A DNA stretch of 64,000 bases from Pichia kudriavzevii (taxonomy: Eukaryota; Ascomycota; Pichiomycetes; Pichiales; Pichiaceae). This document shows, in pieces, positions 55,288-64,000 of this stretch (its first letter is position 1; each line of letters starts with the position of its first letter). The stretch lies in the NCBI RefSeq assembly GCF_003054445.1, contig NC_042507.1, forward strand, positions 806,001 to 870,000. Reading direction: 5' to 3'. The notes under the pieces are model-generated. The model saw nothing but the letters and a program-made list of their open reading frames with translations, was not told where the DNA came from and made no database searches. The translations under genes and the position numbers were made by a program.

Positions 55288-58200
55288 TCAATTAAAACGT
55301 CTCCATGGAGAAGGGACAGTTGGAACACCTTCTTTTGCAAAAGCATCACCATGGTGTTGTGAACCGGTGGAAGGTCTATCGAACCCTTGTAGGTTCATAG
55401 TAGACATGTTCATGTTCATAGAATTCATCATGACGTTCATGTCTGTATTTACATTGGTATTGTTACCACTAAAACCGTAGTTTGGATCACTCATCCCTTC
55501 GACATTGCTGACTCCACTCAGCATATTTACGTCGTTCAAAACTGATGTATTAATGCCGTTCATTTTTACGCCTTCCACGTTCATGTGGCTCATGTTGGTC
55601 ATGTTATTCATATTATTCATATTATTCATGCTATTAATGTTGACCATATCGTTTATATTTTTCAGAGTGTGCAAGTTCATCATGTTTGAATTGTTGATGC
55701 CACCCATGCCCATTCCGTTGATCATCATTCCATCGTTCAACTTCATATTGTTCATGTCCATGGTGTTCATATTTATAGCAGTCCCACCTATATTCATAGT
55801 GTTCGCAGAAGGAGGATTATTCACACTCAGATTCTGTATACTCATTTGCATCGAACTGCTGTCAAGGCCCATACTCGTGGTAGGAACACCATGGATATGA
55901 TTCAAAAGACTAGTGTTCATAGTTGGCTGTGGTTCGGTCAGACTTCTATTCACAATCTTTACAAGATCAACGCCATTCATATCCTTAAACAATTCGAATT
56001 GGTAGAATAGAGTTTCCTCATTGTTGACTAGTAGTATCTTCATAAACTCCTCCATAGTGAAGTTTGGGATTGAACTATTTGGTAAAGATCTAATGTAATG
56101 ATAAAACAGGGGAACTGAGTAGATGTTAGGACTGATTGGCGGTAGTGTGATGGAGGCTTTGATGACTTCACTCTGAACTATTTCTGATATTGGTCTTAGC
56201 TGTGTTTCGACATTAGTAGTATCTGCTATTTCAGAATTCCATCTAAAATTTGAGCCACTCCGATTGTTCAAGTCATCTGACCAAATTGATCCACTCCTTG
56301 GAACGTTGTTCAACCCATTTAAATTAGGATTTAGAGTAGTTGATGAATTAGGAATGCAATCGGAACCATTCCACAGTGAGTCCGAGAAACCATGCATATC
56401 CCTCAGCGCACTGTGATCAAATAGCATAGAGTTGAAGCTATTAAGATTAGATGAAATGTTGCCCGCATTCTCGATGTTCTTCTCTGTTGTATTTAGCTTA
56501 TCAGATAAATCCGTAACTGGGTTGTGCATCGATTGAAAAACATCGCTACCCGAACCCATAGCCATACTCTTAGTGGCAGGATTGATGATTTCAATTAAAT
56601 TACTATCATATTGATTAGCAAAGGAGACATTTTTCATAGAAATGGGAGATTCTGCTACAGATTTTAGTGAATATGATGGCTGAAAACTTATCTGATAGTT
56701 AGATGCCCTTGATGGAACTCCCTTGAATTCCATTGGATTATTTTGGTGCTTCAACTCAAAATCTGGGTTTTCGTAGTCTTGATCCTGGCCTCCTTTTTTG
56801 TTCTGCGCTTCTTGTGCAAGCGTTTTCTTCTCATTATCTTTTTGCCTAGCTGTTGACCGCTCTTTTTCTCTCTTCTCCTTCTCTTGGGATTTTAATTTCA
56901 ATTCTTCCTCCCTAAGTCTTTTTGCTTCAAGTTTTTTCTTCTCTTTCTCCTGTTTCTCTCTTTTTTGACGTTCTAACTCAGCCTCTTTGTTTTTTCTCCT
57001 TTCCTCTTGCTTCTTCTGCAACTCTAATTCCCGTTTTTTACGTTCAGCTTCTTTACGTTTACGGCCTTCTTCCATTTTACGCTGCTGTTCTTCTCTCAAT
57101 AAACGTTCCTTCTCCTCTTTTTCCTTTTGCAACCGCATTCTTTCTTCTTCCTTTGCCATCTTCTGCAACCTTTTTTTTTCTTTTGCTCTTTCCTTTTTTG
57201 CCTTTTCTTTCTCTTCTCTTTCCTCTCTCAGTTTCGCTTCTCGAGCCTCCTCTTCTAATAGGCTTTTAGAAATATCTTCAGCTCGCTTAGCCTGAAAGGC
57301 TGAATATAGTCTCATTCGCAGAATTTTAGAAGAATAGATCAAGAGCATCCTGTATGTTTCTTCAAGCCTCCTTTTTGAAGAAAAATCATCATCCGAATTG
57401 ATAGATACATTGTCACTCTCATATTCATCTTCATAGTCTTCCTCCTCATCGTTATCTTCTTCGTAGTCTTCTTCATAATCTTCCTCGTAATCCTCTCCTT
57501 CTTGAAATTCCTCTTCCCGTGGCCGCTCTATATCACTTTCTTTGAAGGTACTTTCTTCGTCTACTTTATCCTTTAGTGTTACGCTGGATGAGTCTCCTCT
57601 ATTCTCCAACTTTTCAATTAGATTGATAAAATTCTCGCCATTATTTTTTACTAAGTCATCAGCAACAGACAGTAAGCCATTGAATGAATAGTTAGTCTCC
57701 TTTGAGGTGGGATTTTTGTGCTCTAAATCATAATTTTCTTCTGGTTGCATGGTTAATTCTTCCTCCACAATACCCAGCATCGCATTTATAGTGTTTATAT
57801 TAAGGTCAACCTCATCCAATGAAGATGCAACAAGTCTTCGAATATTATAATAACCATTATACAACTTCAATAATTCATTTTGAATCACTATTTTCCTATT
57901 TCCACACAACTGACATAAACAGTTTGTCTTTTGATCCACTTGAACCAAATTCAGAATTTCAAGAAAATCTATATCAGCTATTTCCCGCTTACGTTCGTAC
58001 GATAGGCTAATCCAGAATTTCACCATATCTGGAATGTCATTTTGATGTTCAAAATCCCAAAGAAAATTGCCCATTACCGGTATTTGAATTTGCTCAAAAA
58101 TGATAGACTTCTGTTTTTCCAACATACTAGGAATGTGTCTAGATTTTTTATTGAGTGCATTTCTATGGCGGTGGCATGAACAGTTGTGAGCTTCATATTC

Positions 58201-58908
58201 TTCCTCACTCTCGTCATACACTTCTTCATCCTCTTCTACTGCGTGTTCTTCTTCTGGTTCTTCCCCTTGTTTTATCAAATTATCATAACGGAGATCAGCA
58301 TTGCCACCTTCCAATTCTTTAGAAGAGTGATCCCAACATTCACTCTTGCATGGATTGCCATCATGGTATTCAGTTTTCCGTTTTCTTTGACAGAGCTCTT
58401 TTATCTGATGATTAGTCTCTAATCCCGTATGCGTACAATACTCATTTTCACAATCCGAACAGGGGAGATGCACTTGTTCAGTATCACGATCAAAAGCGTG
58501 GCTATTTAGTTCTTCTTCGCCTAACTGATGTTCCAATATCTGTTCATGTAAATTTGGTGAACATGGTGGATATTGGGGATGTATTATACGCTTATTTCCA
58601 TCACTATCAAATATTACCCTAAACTCACTTTCATCTTGAACTTCTTGGACAATCACATTCCCATCTTGATCCTGTTTGATGACTCTAGATAAAGGATAAT
58701 CACCCTGAAAATCATCTATTTCGACTTCAAATGATAAATCACCATGAGATATGCGGGAGCTATCTCGCTTGGCACATTGAGGTCGTGCATACTCAAAATG
58801 AATATCTTTTCCCAAGGTGAAGTTTTTAGACATCTGCTGTTTCTTATTGGAATACCGGCACTTAGTAATATTCTTCTTCAAGCTAAAGACGAATAACTGT
58901 GAATACAT
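55288..58908 (-). CDS. NST1: Stress/translation-linked protein Nst1
   Basis: About 1206 residues from the ATG at 58908 (yeast Nst1: 1240). The N-terminal block DYPLSRVIKQDQDGNVIVQE matches yeast DYPTSRVIKRAPNGDVIVEP. A CxxC-type pair (CLCQLCGNRK) near residue 335 corresponds to CSCSVCGRRH. Acidic repeats (EEDYEEDYEEDNDEEEDYED) precede a 200-residue coiled coil rich in Glu/Lys/Arg (residues about 550-740), the most typical part of the family. The C-terminus is Asn/Met/Ser-rich with NNMNNMNNM repeats. A later ATG at 58833 (MSKNFTLGKD) is an equally plausible start. In yeast Nst1 is linked to salt tolerance and P-body behaviour. Confidence 0.92.
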   Translation of the reverse strand: MYSQLFVFSLKKNITKCRYSNKKQQMSKNFTLGKDIHFEYARPQCAKRDSSRISHGDLSFEVEIDDFQGDYPLSRVIKQDQDGNVIVQEVQDESEFRVIFDSDGNKRIIHPQYPPCSPNLHEQILEHQLGEEELNSHAFDRDTEQVHLPCSDCENEYCTHTGLETNHQIKELCQRKRKTEYHDGNPCKSECWDHSSKELEGGNADLRYDNLIKQGEEPEEEHAVEEDEEVYDESEEEYEAHNCSCHRHRNALNKKSRHIPSMLEKQKSIIFEQIQIPVMGNFLWDFEHQNDIPDMVKFWISLSYERKREIADIDFLEILNLVQVDQKTNCLCQLCGNRKIVIQNELLKLYNGYYNIRRLVASSLDEVDLNINTINAMLGIVEEELTMQPEENYDLEHKNPTSKETNYSFNGLLSVADDLVKNNGENFINLIEKLENRGDSSSVTLKDKVDEESTFKESDIERPREEEFQEGEDYEEDYEEDYEEDNDEEEDYEDEYESDNVSINSDDDFSSKRRLEETYRMLLIYSSKILRMRLYSAFQAKRAEDISKSLLEEEAREAKLREEREEKEKAKKERAKEKKRLQKMAKEEERMRLQKEKEEKERLLREEQQRKMEEGRKRKEAERKKRELELQKKQEERRKNKEAELERQKREKQEKEKKKLEAKRLREEELKLKSQEKEKREKERSTARQKDNEKKTLAQEAQNKKGGQDQDYENPDFELKHQNNPMEFKGVPSRASNYQISFQPSYSLKSVAESPISMKNVSFANQYDSNLIEIINPATKSMAMGSGSDVFQSMHNPVTDLSDKLNTTEKNIENAGNISSNLNSFNSMLFDHSALRDMHGFSDSLWNGSDCIPNSSTTLNPNLNGLNNVPRSGSIWSDDLNNRSGSNFRWNSEIADTTNVETQLRPISEIVQSEVIKASITLPPISPNIYSVPLFYHYIRSLPNSSIPNFTMEEFMKILLVNNEETLFYQFELFKDMNGVDLVKIVNRSLTEPQPTMNTSLLNHIHGVPTTSMGLDSSSMQMSIQNLSVNNPPSANTMNIGGTAINMNTMDMNNMKLNDGMMINGMGMGGINNSNMMNLHTLKNINDMVNINSMNNMNNMNNMTNMSHMNVEGVKMNGINTSVLNDVNMLSGVSNVEGMSDPNYGFSGNNTNVNTDMNVMMNSMNMNMSTMNLQGFDRPSTGSQHHGDAFAKEGVPTVPSPWRRFN

Positions 58909-58911
58909 CAA

Positions 58912-60884
58912 TATCTACTGAAGTAATTCTATGCTCGCTTTTTTTACGTAAGCCTTTTTTTTTAAAAAAAACTTCCATTGAGAAAGCATTTAATCAACGG
59001 TTACAAGGTTGTCACACTTCAATATACATGCACCTTGTGCTCCTAATATGTCCATCTTTTACTCTCATGGCTAGACATCCCAGTGTATGCATGATTACTT
59101 TGATGAAACCTAATTTAAGATGATGGCAAAAGATAGCAATTAAAGGAAAAATGCATGAATTTATTTAGAGTTTATAATCCTTTTCAATTTCTCATTTTTT
59201 GATGTTCTTTTGAAGTACATAGCATACCTAAGACTAAAAGTTGTTCAATCCAAACGGAAGGATACGTCAACTTCATGTTGTTCCTAGTTCACAGATTATT
59301 ATTTAAATATTTATGTTGTTAGTTAACACTAATCATACATTATTAGCTATAGTTTCACTGCGGGTAGTTATTATTTAGCAATCAATGTTTTCAAAGTGAC
59401 TGTAGTACGGAAGGGTAACAAGCTATTATTAATTGACAAGGTAGATTGTATAGACTAACAAAGTCAAAACCCAAAGTACGTGTACTATTAAAAACCCATT
59501 GGGTAGCATCTGTTAGGCTATTTTTTAGACGGGTATTCACATATTTTCAAGGTATATTTGTATATTAATAGCTACTTTTCAGAATCACTCTTGTTAGCCT
59601 TAAAGAGTTCCTACTTTCTCTTGCAAGAGTATAATTAAAGAAAATATTGTTATTTGTAATTAATCTTCGATTTGCAACAACAAGTGGACGCTTGTAGGAT
59701 ACTTGTTATTTTGACGATTTAGCTCGAACTAGGAACAGAAAAGGTTCTAAAGAGTAAAGGAAATGGCTAAAGGGAGAATAAGCCAAACAGCTTTACCAAC
59801 AGAAGATGCCCTGACTTGAGCAACTCACCTACATACAAAATACCATAAGGCGTATTCTCATAAAAAAGCTCTGAAATATTCTCCGTGAAAACTTCTTTAT
59901 CAGTACACTTCATATAAATAAAGAAATACGGCTCAAAATGGTAGGCCCATTATTATTTTTTTGTGAAAATTTATCAAAAAAAGGTATTTAAAAAAACCAA
60001 TACTAAAGGGAGTATAGGCTCCGGCTAGCTCCTCATGTGAAGTATTGATTTTCCATCGGCATCAATCAGTTATTCTACTTATTATGAAGGGCTATTGATA
60101 AGTTGTTGTAAATACTCAGTTTATTTATTACATGCACTAATCACAATAAAATTAACAGTTATTAAAAAAAATTAATCAAATTGTAAACATTGTGGACAGT
60201 TTATGCTGTTCTGACATCGGAATATCACCTCTAATAAACTACTAATAAACATAAATGTGTTCTAAAAATAAAGATTATAGCCTGATAACACGTTATTTGT
60301 GTAAATTCCGCAGAAGATAAACAGGTCATTGCATAAAGTGTTCCAAATGAATTTCTGCAAAAAACATCTACTTTATGAATGTGAACTATTAATTGATTTT
60401 AGTGATCCTATACACACTTGTGATTAGTAACAAATTTTTTTAACAATCCCGTTGAATACTTTGAAATCTTCAAATAAATTTTCAACATTTAATAACCAAA
60501 TAAAATTAATAAATATTTCTTTTTTTGACGGGAATACGAAATGTTGATCTTAAAGATTAAATAATGTTTTAATTTAAATTTTTATTAAAAATAGAATTTT
60601 AGTGGTTTACTTTAGCTATAAAATAATCTTTTCATAAAATTTTTGTGTGCAAATAGCCTAGTGGGTTGGAGTGTGATTTTGTGAAAACACCAATTGAGCG
60701 CGGGTTCGCATTTCTGTTACAGTAAAAAACTTACGTACTACTACGCTTTTTGTAGCCATCAAATTTCACATCGATTTAGAGCCTCCTTGATGTCAAGAGT
60801 ACCTTGATTTATCTTTCGTCCAAGTTCCTTCGAGACTACTTCAATCACCCAATAAAGAACAATTCCCCTTTGGTTCTTTTTTCA
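58912..60884. other. AT-rich gene-free stretch of 2.0 kb
   Basis: No coding region is supported. Base composition becomes very AT-rich at 60400-60640. A near match to the yeast ARS core (ATTTATGTTGT, one mismatch) lies at 59309-59319. A tRNA-like box A/box B pair sits at about 60647-60721. I did not find a CDEI-CDEII-CDEIII point centromere. The stretch lies at a break of synteny between NST1 and TRS120. Confidence 0.4.
60647..60721 (+). pseudogene. Possible decayed tRNA (box A and box B-like)
   Basis: TAGCCTAGTGGGTTGG at 60654-60669 resembles box A, and GGGTTCGCATT at 60702-60712 resembles box B (GGTTCRANNC) with one change. Between them a hairpin with GTG in its loop sits where an anticodon arm would be, but it carries a bulged base. 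The acceptor stem does not pair and the T stem pairs poorly, so it is not a functional tRNA as read. Could be chance. Confidence 0.25.
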
Positions 60885-63800
60885 ATGGAGGAAATTACAT
60901 TTTTAGCCCCCGCAATGGTACGAGCTTTGCTTGTACCTGTTGCTGAATTTGACCAAACTAAATTTAGAAATGTCGTTGAAGTGCTGAAACGAGTAAAGGA
61001 TGTTAGAGCTCTGGATTTGGTACATAGTCCAGGAAAATTTAATCCACAGGCATATCCACAGGGCCACGTATATTATAATTTTATTACCAGAGATGATGAT
61101 GCTGATTCTTTGTTTTTACACGATTTTGAACCATTTAGGAAGACCGCTGTTGTTATTGGGTTACTCGGATGGTCTAAAGAAGTAACTGAAGAAATCATCA
61201 GATTGAAAAAGAATCAATTGCAGAGGAAATATCCCGCCCCTATCGCTAATATAATTATGATTTTTGGTTGCCCTATTGCTTTTGAGTCTAAGATTAGTGA
61301 TGTATTTTGTGTCGATGAGAACTTGTCTAATATTGAGACACGAATCTGTGATGCCACATCGAGATTTCTGTGTAAATTTTCAGTCTATGCTTCTGCATAT
61401 GAACACACTACGTTAAGATCACCTGGAAATCTTACTGGGGTAGTTTTGAAGCAGAGGAAAAGACTATCAAGTTCTTTTGAAATGAACCCAGAAAGATCAA
61501 AACAAATGGTTACAAGGGGAAGAAGACTAAAATTGAACGCCAATTTTTATTTGATGGCTGGTAACTTAAAAGCTTCATTAAATGATTTTTCTGAAGCAAT
61601 TTTTAACTTGAAAGCAGCTAACGACTATTTATGGCTGGCCTCTGCATTGGACGGATTGGCTGTATGTATCTTTTTACTGTCATCACTCGGCGTGCCATAT
61701 AGACTTCCCCAATTTCTAAATTCTCTGATAAATTCAGGAAAGAACGTCAAAAGTATGCTCAGGTCTCCTTCCACAACACCAAGGCCATCTTTTCAACTGA
61801 GTGATATTTCGACAAGTTTCAGTTCTTTTAACGAATCAGATGGTGAACTGAATGTCATGCCATTCGATGTTGTCGAAGAAACTATCATCAATTGTGGACA
61901 TTTGAGCTCTTATTATTATGAATATGCTAAAACAGAACAAACAGAAAATGTGCCAGCTATTGTTTCGTCTGAAAGCTTAATCAGATATGCTTTGTTGATG
62001 GTTTTGGTTGACCTAAATGGTAAATATGATATGAGTTTGGTCAACGAAATTGTGCAGGGCAAGTCCTTACATGAGGGAAGGTACATTTCTGAGAATTTTA
62101 ATATGGAGTTTTTCAATTTTATATGCTTCCATGTTTTAAACACCGATTTTGAGAAACTGCCCGTGAACTCACAACTACGTATCTACCAAACATTGGCCTT
62201 TCTTTTTTCTAAGGCTAAAATGAAAATGAAGAAAGCTTTAATGGTATATAATTTTTTGGATTTGATAAATGCTTCCGAGCAACAATTATTCTCAAGCATT
62301 AGCGGTTATGAGAGATTAGACTTAATGTTGAGAGATTTCTGCGAAACCTATGATATTTTCATTGACAGACCTGAAGATATTATTCGGCCGAATTACATAC
62401 AGAAAGACCTGTTACTTCATATACTAAAACTATGCGAAAGAGTAGGTTATCGTGGAGGCTATGTCATATATGGACTTTTTATTTTGACCAATTTCAAGCA
62501 GATACTTGGATCCTCTCAGCAAGTTGAAATCTATGACAAAATAAAACGTTTTAGCTCTTTTGTCAAGGTTGGTGCTAGATGTTGGAACGATGATTTTCTT
62601 GTTGGGATAGACTTCGAAGCTGTATCTGGGAAACTAGTTGAGGGTGAAGAAAGCACAGTCAAAATTCACATACGAAATCCTTATGCGTTTGAGCTTGATA
62701 TTAAAGAATTAAGTCTTTCAACAAAAGACAACTTTTCGTTTAAACTCTTGTCACCAGACAAAAAATCAATTAACGATTTTAAAGATTCATATAAAATCGT
62801 TTTGAAGCCATATTCAGAAATTCTGGTTTCATTGTCAATAATTCCAGAAAACAACGGAACCTTTGCTGTGGACGGGATAATTGCTTCAATAGGTATTTGC
62901 GATAAACGGAAATATTCAGTGAGAGTTGAAGACATGTCTGCATTTCCTCCAAAACTAAAAAAATCTGTACACTGTTGCGAGACAGAAACTAAATTTAGAG
63001 AATGGAGAATCCAAGTTGTTCACAAACAACCGCTTCTGAAAATAGTCGAAGTGAAACTAAGAGATAAGTGGCTCATGTTGCTTGACGGAGAAAGGAAACA
63101 GTTTAGCGTCATATTGAAAAATACAACAACCTCAGATATCAATCACTTGGTTTCTATGTTTAGAGATTCTACTACAGACATATTAAATGCTGAGTTGAAT
63201 AACAAGGCACTGCGACCTAACGAAATATACGAGATTGAATATCAAATATATAAGAAGAAACCATTTAAAATCTTGAATAAGAATGATCTTGTGAAAATCA
63301 AAGGAAATCAAACATTCAAACTTGATCTTGAAATTGTTGGGAAGCTTGACGTGAAAGAGGCAAATCTAGTTCTTGAATATTCCTATCAAAAAAATACCAT
63401 TGCAGAATATATAAGGAGCCTATCAATTCCAGTGAGTTTAACAGTATATCCAAGTGTAGAACTTGCCGGCTGTGATATTATTCCACTAACTTCCAATACC
63501 AGTATTGGGGATATGGAAAGCAAAACTTGCTGGCAATTTTTGAAAGAAGTAAGTGAGGAGCATCACAACCTTGCCGATTTTTGTTTGATTGCATTGGACT
63601 TCGTCAATATGTGGTCAGAAGAAATGGAGATAGTGATACAGTACAGGATGGATGGCTCGAGTGGTGCTAAGGAACCTCGTATGTTTATCACTTCCGAGCA
63701 GCTACAGACAAGAAAAAATGTTAGAATGTTTGTCCCTATAAAAAGAATGGACTTAGATGAGCAGCTCTTGGAACAGAAAATCCCAAGTCTGAGGAATAAA

Positions 63801-64000
63801 CAATTTGTGGTTGATAAAAAAACACCGCTTGCTGAGCAGCATTTCATTAAGCATTCATTTTGGTACAAAGAGGAAATACTGAAGCATTTATCTGCTATTT
63901 GGAAAGTATCTTCCAGTGTTTCAAGCTCAATGTATCTAGGCAGGTCAGGAGAGATCAATATGAGAGGATTTAGGTTTTCTTCTAGAATGATTGAGAATAT
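60885..64000 (+). CDS. TRS120: TRAPPII complex subunit Trs120 (partial, 3' end outside window)
   Basis: TRAPPII subunit acting as exchange factor for Rab11-type GTPases at the late Golgi. The frame is open from the ATG at 60885 to the window end, 1038 codons against about 1290 in S. cerevisiae. The N-terminus MEEITFLAPAMVRALLVPVA and the early blocks GHVYYNFITRDD and IIMIFGCPIAFESKI fit Trs120/TRAPPC9. The motif RLKLNAN-FYLMAGNLKASLNDF near residue 210, followed by NDYLWLASALDGLAVCIF, is the conserved helical repeat of the family (GR..K...D..L.AG...A...Y..A....K...D.LW.ASA.EG). Later parts are beta-rich, as in the Ig-like C-terminal domains. Confidence 0.88.
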   Translation, partial: MEEITFLAPAMVRALLVPVAEFDQTKFRNVVEVLKRVKDVRALDLVHSPGKFNPQAYPQGHVYYNFITRDDDADSLFLHDFEPFRKTAVVIGLLGWSKEVTEEIIRLKKNQLQRKYPAPIANIIMIFGCPIAFESKISDVFCVDENLSNIETRICDATSRFLCKFSVYASAYEHTTLRSPGNLTGVVLKQRKRLSSSFEMNPERSKQMVTRGRRLKLNANFYLMAGNLKASLNDFSEAIFNLKAANDYLWLASALDGLAVCIFLLSSLGVPYRLPQFLNSLINSGKNVKSMLRSPSTTPRPSFQLSDISTSFSSFNESDGELNVMPFDVVEETIINCGHLSSYYYEYAKTEQTENVPAIVSSESLIRYALLMVLVDLNGKYDMSLVNEIVQGKSLHEGRYISENFNMEFFNFICFHVLNTDFEKLPVNSQLRIYQTLAFLFSKAKMKMKKALMVYNFLDLINASEQQLFSSISGYERLDLMLRDFCETYDIFIDRPEDIIRPNYIQKDLLLHILKLCERVGYRGGYVIYGLFILTNFKQILGSSQQVEIYDKIKRFSSFVKVGARCWNDDFLVGIDFEAVSGKLVEGEESTVKIHIRNPYAFELDIKELSLSTKDNFSFKLLSPDKKSINDFKDSYKIVLKPYSEILVSLSIIPENNGTFAVDGIIASIGICDKRKYSVRVEDMSAFPPKLKKSVHCCETETKFREWRIQVVHKQPLLKIVEVKLRDKWLMLLDGERKQFSVILKNTTTSDINHLVSMFRDSTTDILNAELNNKALRPNEIYEIEYQIYKKKPFKILNKNDLVKIKGNQTFKLDLEIVGKLDVKEANLVLEYSYQKNTIAEYIRSLSIPVSLTVYPSVELAGCDIIPLTSNTSIGDMESKTCWQFLKEVSEEHHNLADFCLIALDFVNMWSEEMEIVIQYRMDGSSGAKEPRMFITSEQLQTRKNVRMFVPIKRMDLDEQLLEQKIPSLRNKQFVVDKKTPLAEQHFIKHSFWYKEEILKHLSAIWKVSSSVSSSMYLGRSGEINMRGFRFSSRMIEN

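Noticed and set aside
58912-60884. Point centromere (CDEI-CDEII-CDEIII).
   Set aside because: No RTCACRTG next to an AT-rich spacer and no CDEIII-like CCGAA core were found; AT-richness alone is not evidence.
1-64000. LTR retrotransposon, solo LTR, DNA transposon or virus-like element.
   Set aside because: No reverse transcriptase, integrase, transposase or capsid-like frame and no paired terminal repeats were recognised in the window.
1-64000. CUG-Ser clade codon reassignment.
   Set aside because: The conserved leucine in the PTC5 motif EALSVD is encoded by CTG, and other conserved blocks read normally with the standard code; evidence is limited but points away from reassignment.

Overview
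The window is nuclear DNA of a budding yeast (Saccharomycotina). It is AT-rich, with compact genes that are mostly intronless. Three short introns carry yeast splice signals (GTATGT or GTAGGT donors, a perfect TACTAAC branch site). Nearly every large reading frame matches a Saccharomyces cerevisiae protein from memory, often at near-identical length. Some neighbourhoods keep S. cerevisiae order: MIP1-VMA4-MRS2 (chromosome XV), SPN1-RPS23-YGR117C-NAT3 (a merge of two duplicated S. cerevisiae regions), and ECM3-APP1-TMA46-PTC5-VPS21/YPT53-YNL092W-YVC1-RHO2-NST1. The last block interleaves genes that S. cerevisiae has split between chromosomes XIV and XV, which points to a lineage that did not undergo the whole-genome duplication. 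A CTG codon at a conserved leucine in PTC5 weakly argues against the CUG-Ser code. I cannot name the species.

Layout. 1-9.2 kb: mitochondrial DNA polymerase MIP1 (3' end outside the window), helicase ECM32, V-ATPase subunit VMA4 (one intron) and mitochondrial Mg2+ channel MRS2. 9.6-20.7 kb: a large Ser-rich protein with a PP1-docking-like motif, Pol I subunit RPA43, kinetochore MTW1, a tiny TOM5-like gene, SPN1/IWS1, ribosomal RPS23, a LisH protein like YGR117C, and the NatB catalytic subunit NAT3. 20.8-31 kb: TTI2-like HEAT protein, FG nucleoporin NUP1, co-chaperone SBA1 (one intron), multicopper ferroxidase FET3/FET5, ribosome-associated Hsp70 SSB. 31.4-41 kb: a doubtful ATG-less reading frame ending in a CT microsatellite, transporter ECM3, lipid phosphatase APP1, TMA46, phosphatase PTC5, Rab5-type VPS21. 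41.3-50.5 kb: AXL1-type M16 protease, carnosine N-methyltransferase (YNL092W), vacuolar TRP channel YVC1, histone chaperone RTT106, and a spliced 71-residue gene too short for an ordinary ORF scan. 50.5-64 kb: a 1.6 kb gene-free stretch with a strong hairpin, MSS1, RHO2, NST1, a 2.0 kb AT-rich gene-free stretch, and the 5' part of TRS120.

This is mostly ordinary housekeeping sequence. I see no operon-like system, no transposon or LTR, no CRISPR and no convincing functional tRNA. The more notable items are the two small overlooked genes, head-to-head start codons of YVC1 and RTT106 that overlap inside a CACGTGAT element, reading frames that extend upstream of any ATG, four CCAAT boxes in the SSB promoter, a GATA-type palindrome between VPS21 and AXL1, and structured elements in the two gene deserts. 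Several long frames (ECM32, SPN1, NAT3, FET3, APP1, RTT106, NST1) begin at GTG or TTG when read maximally; for these I give the first plausible ATG.
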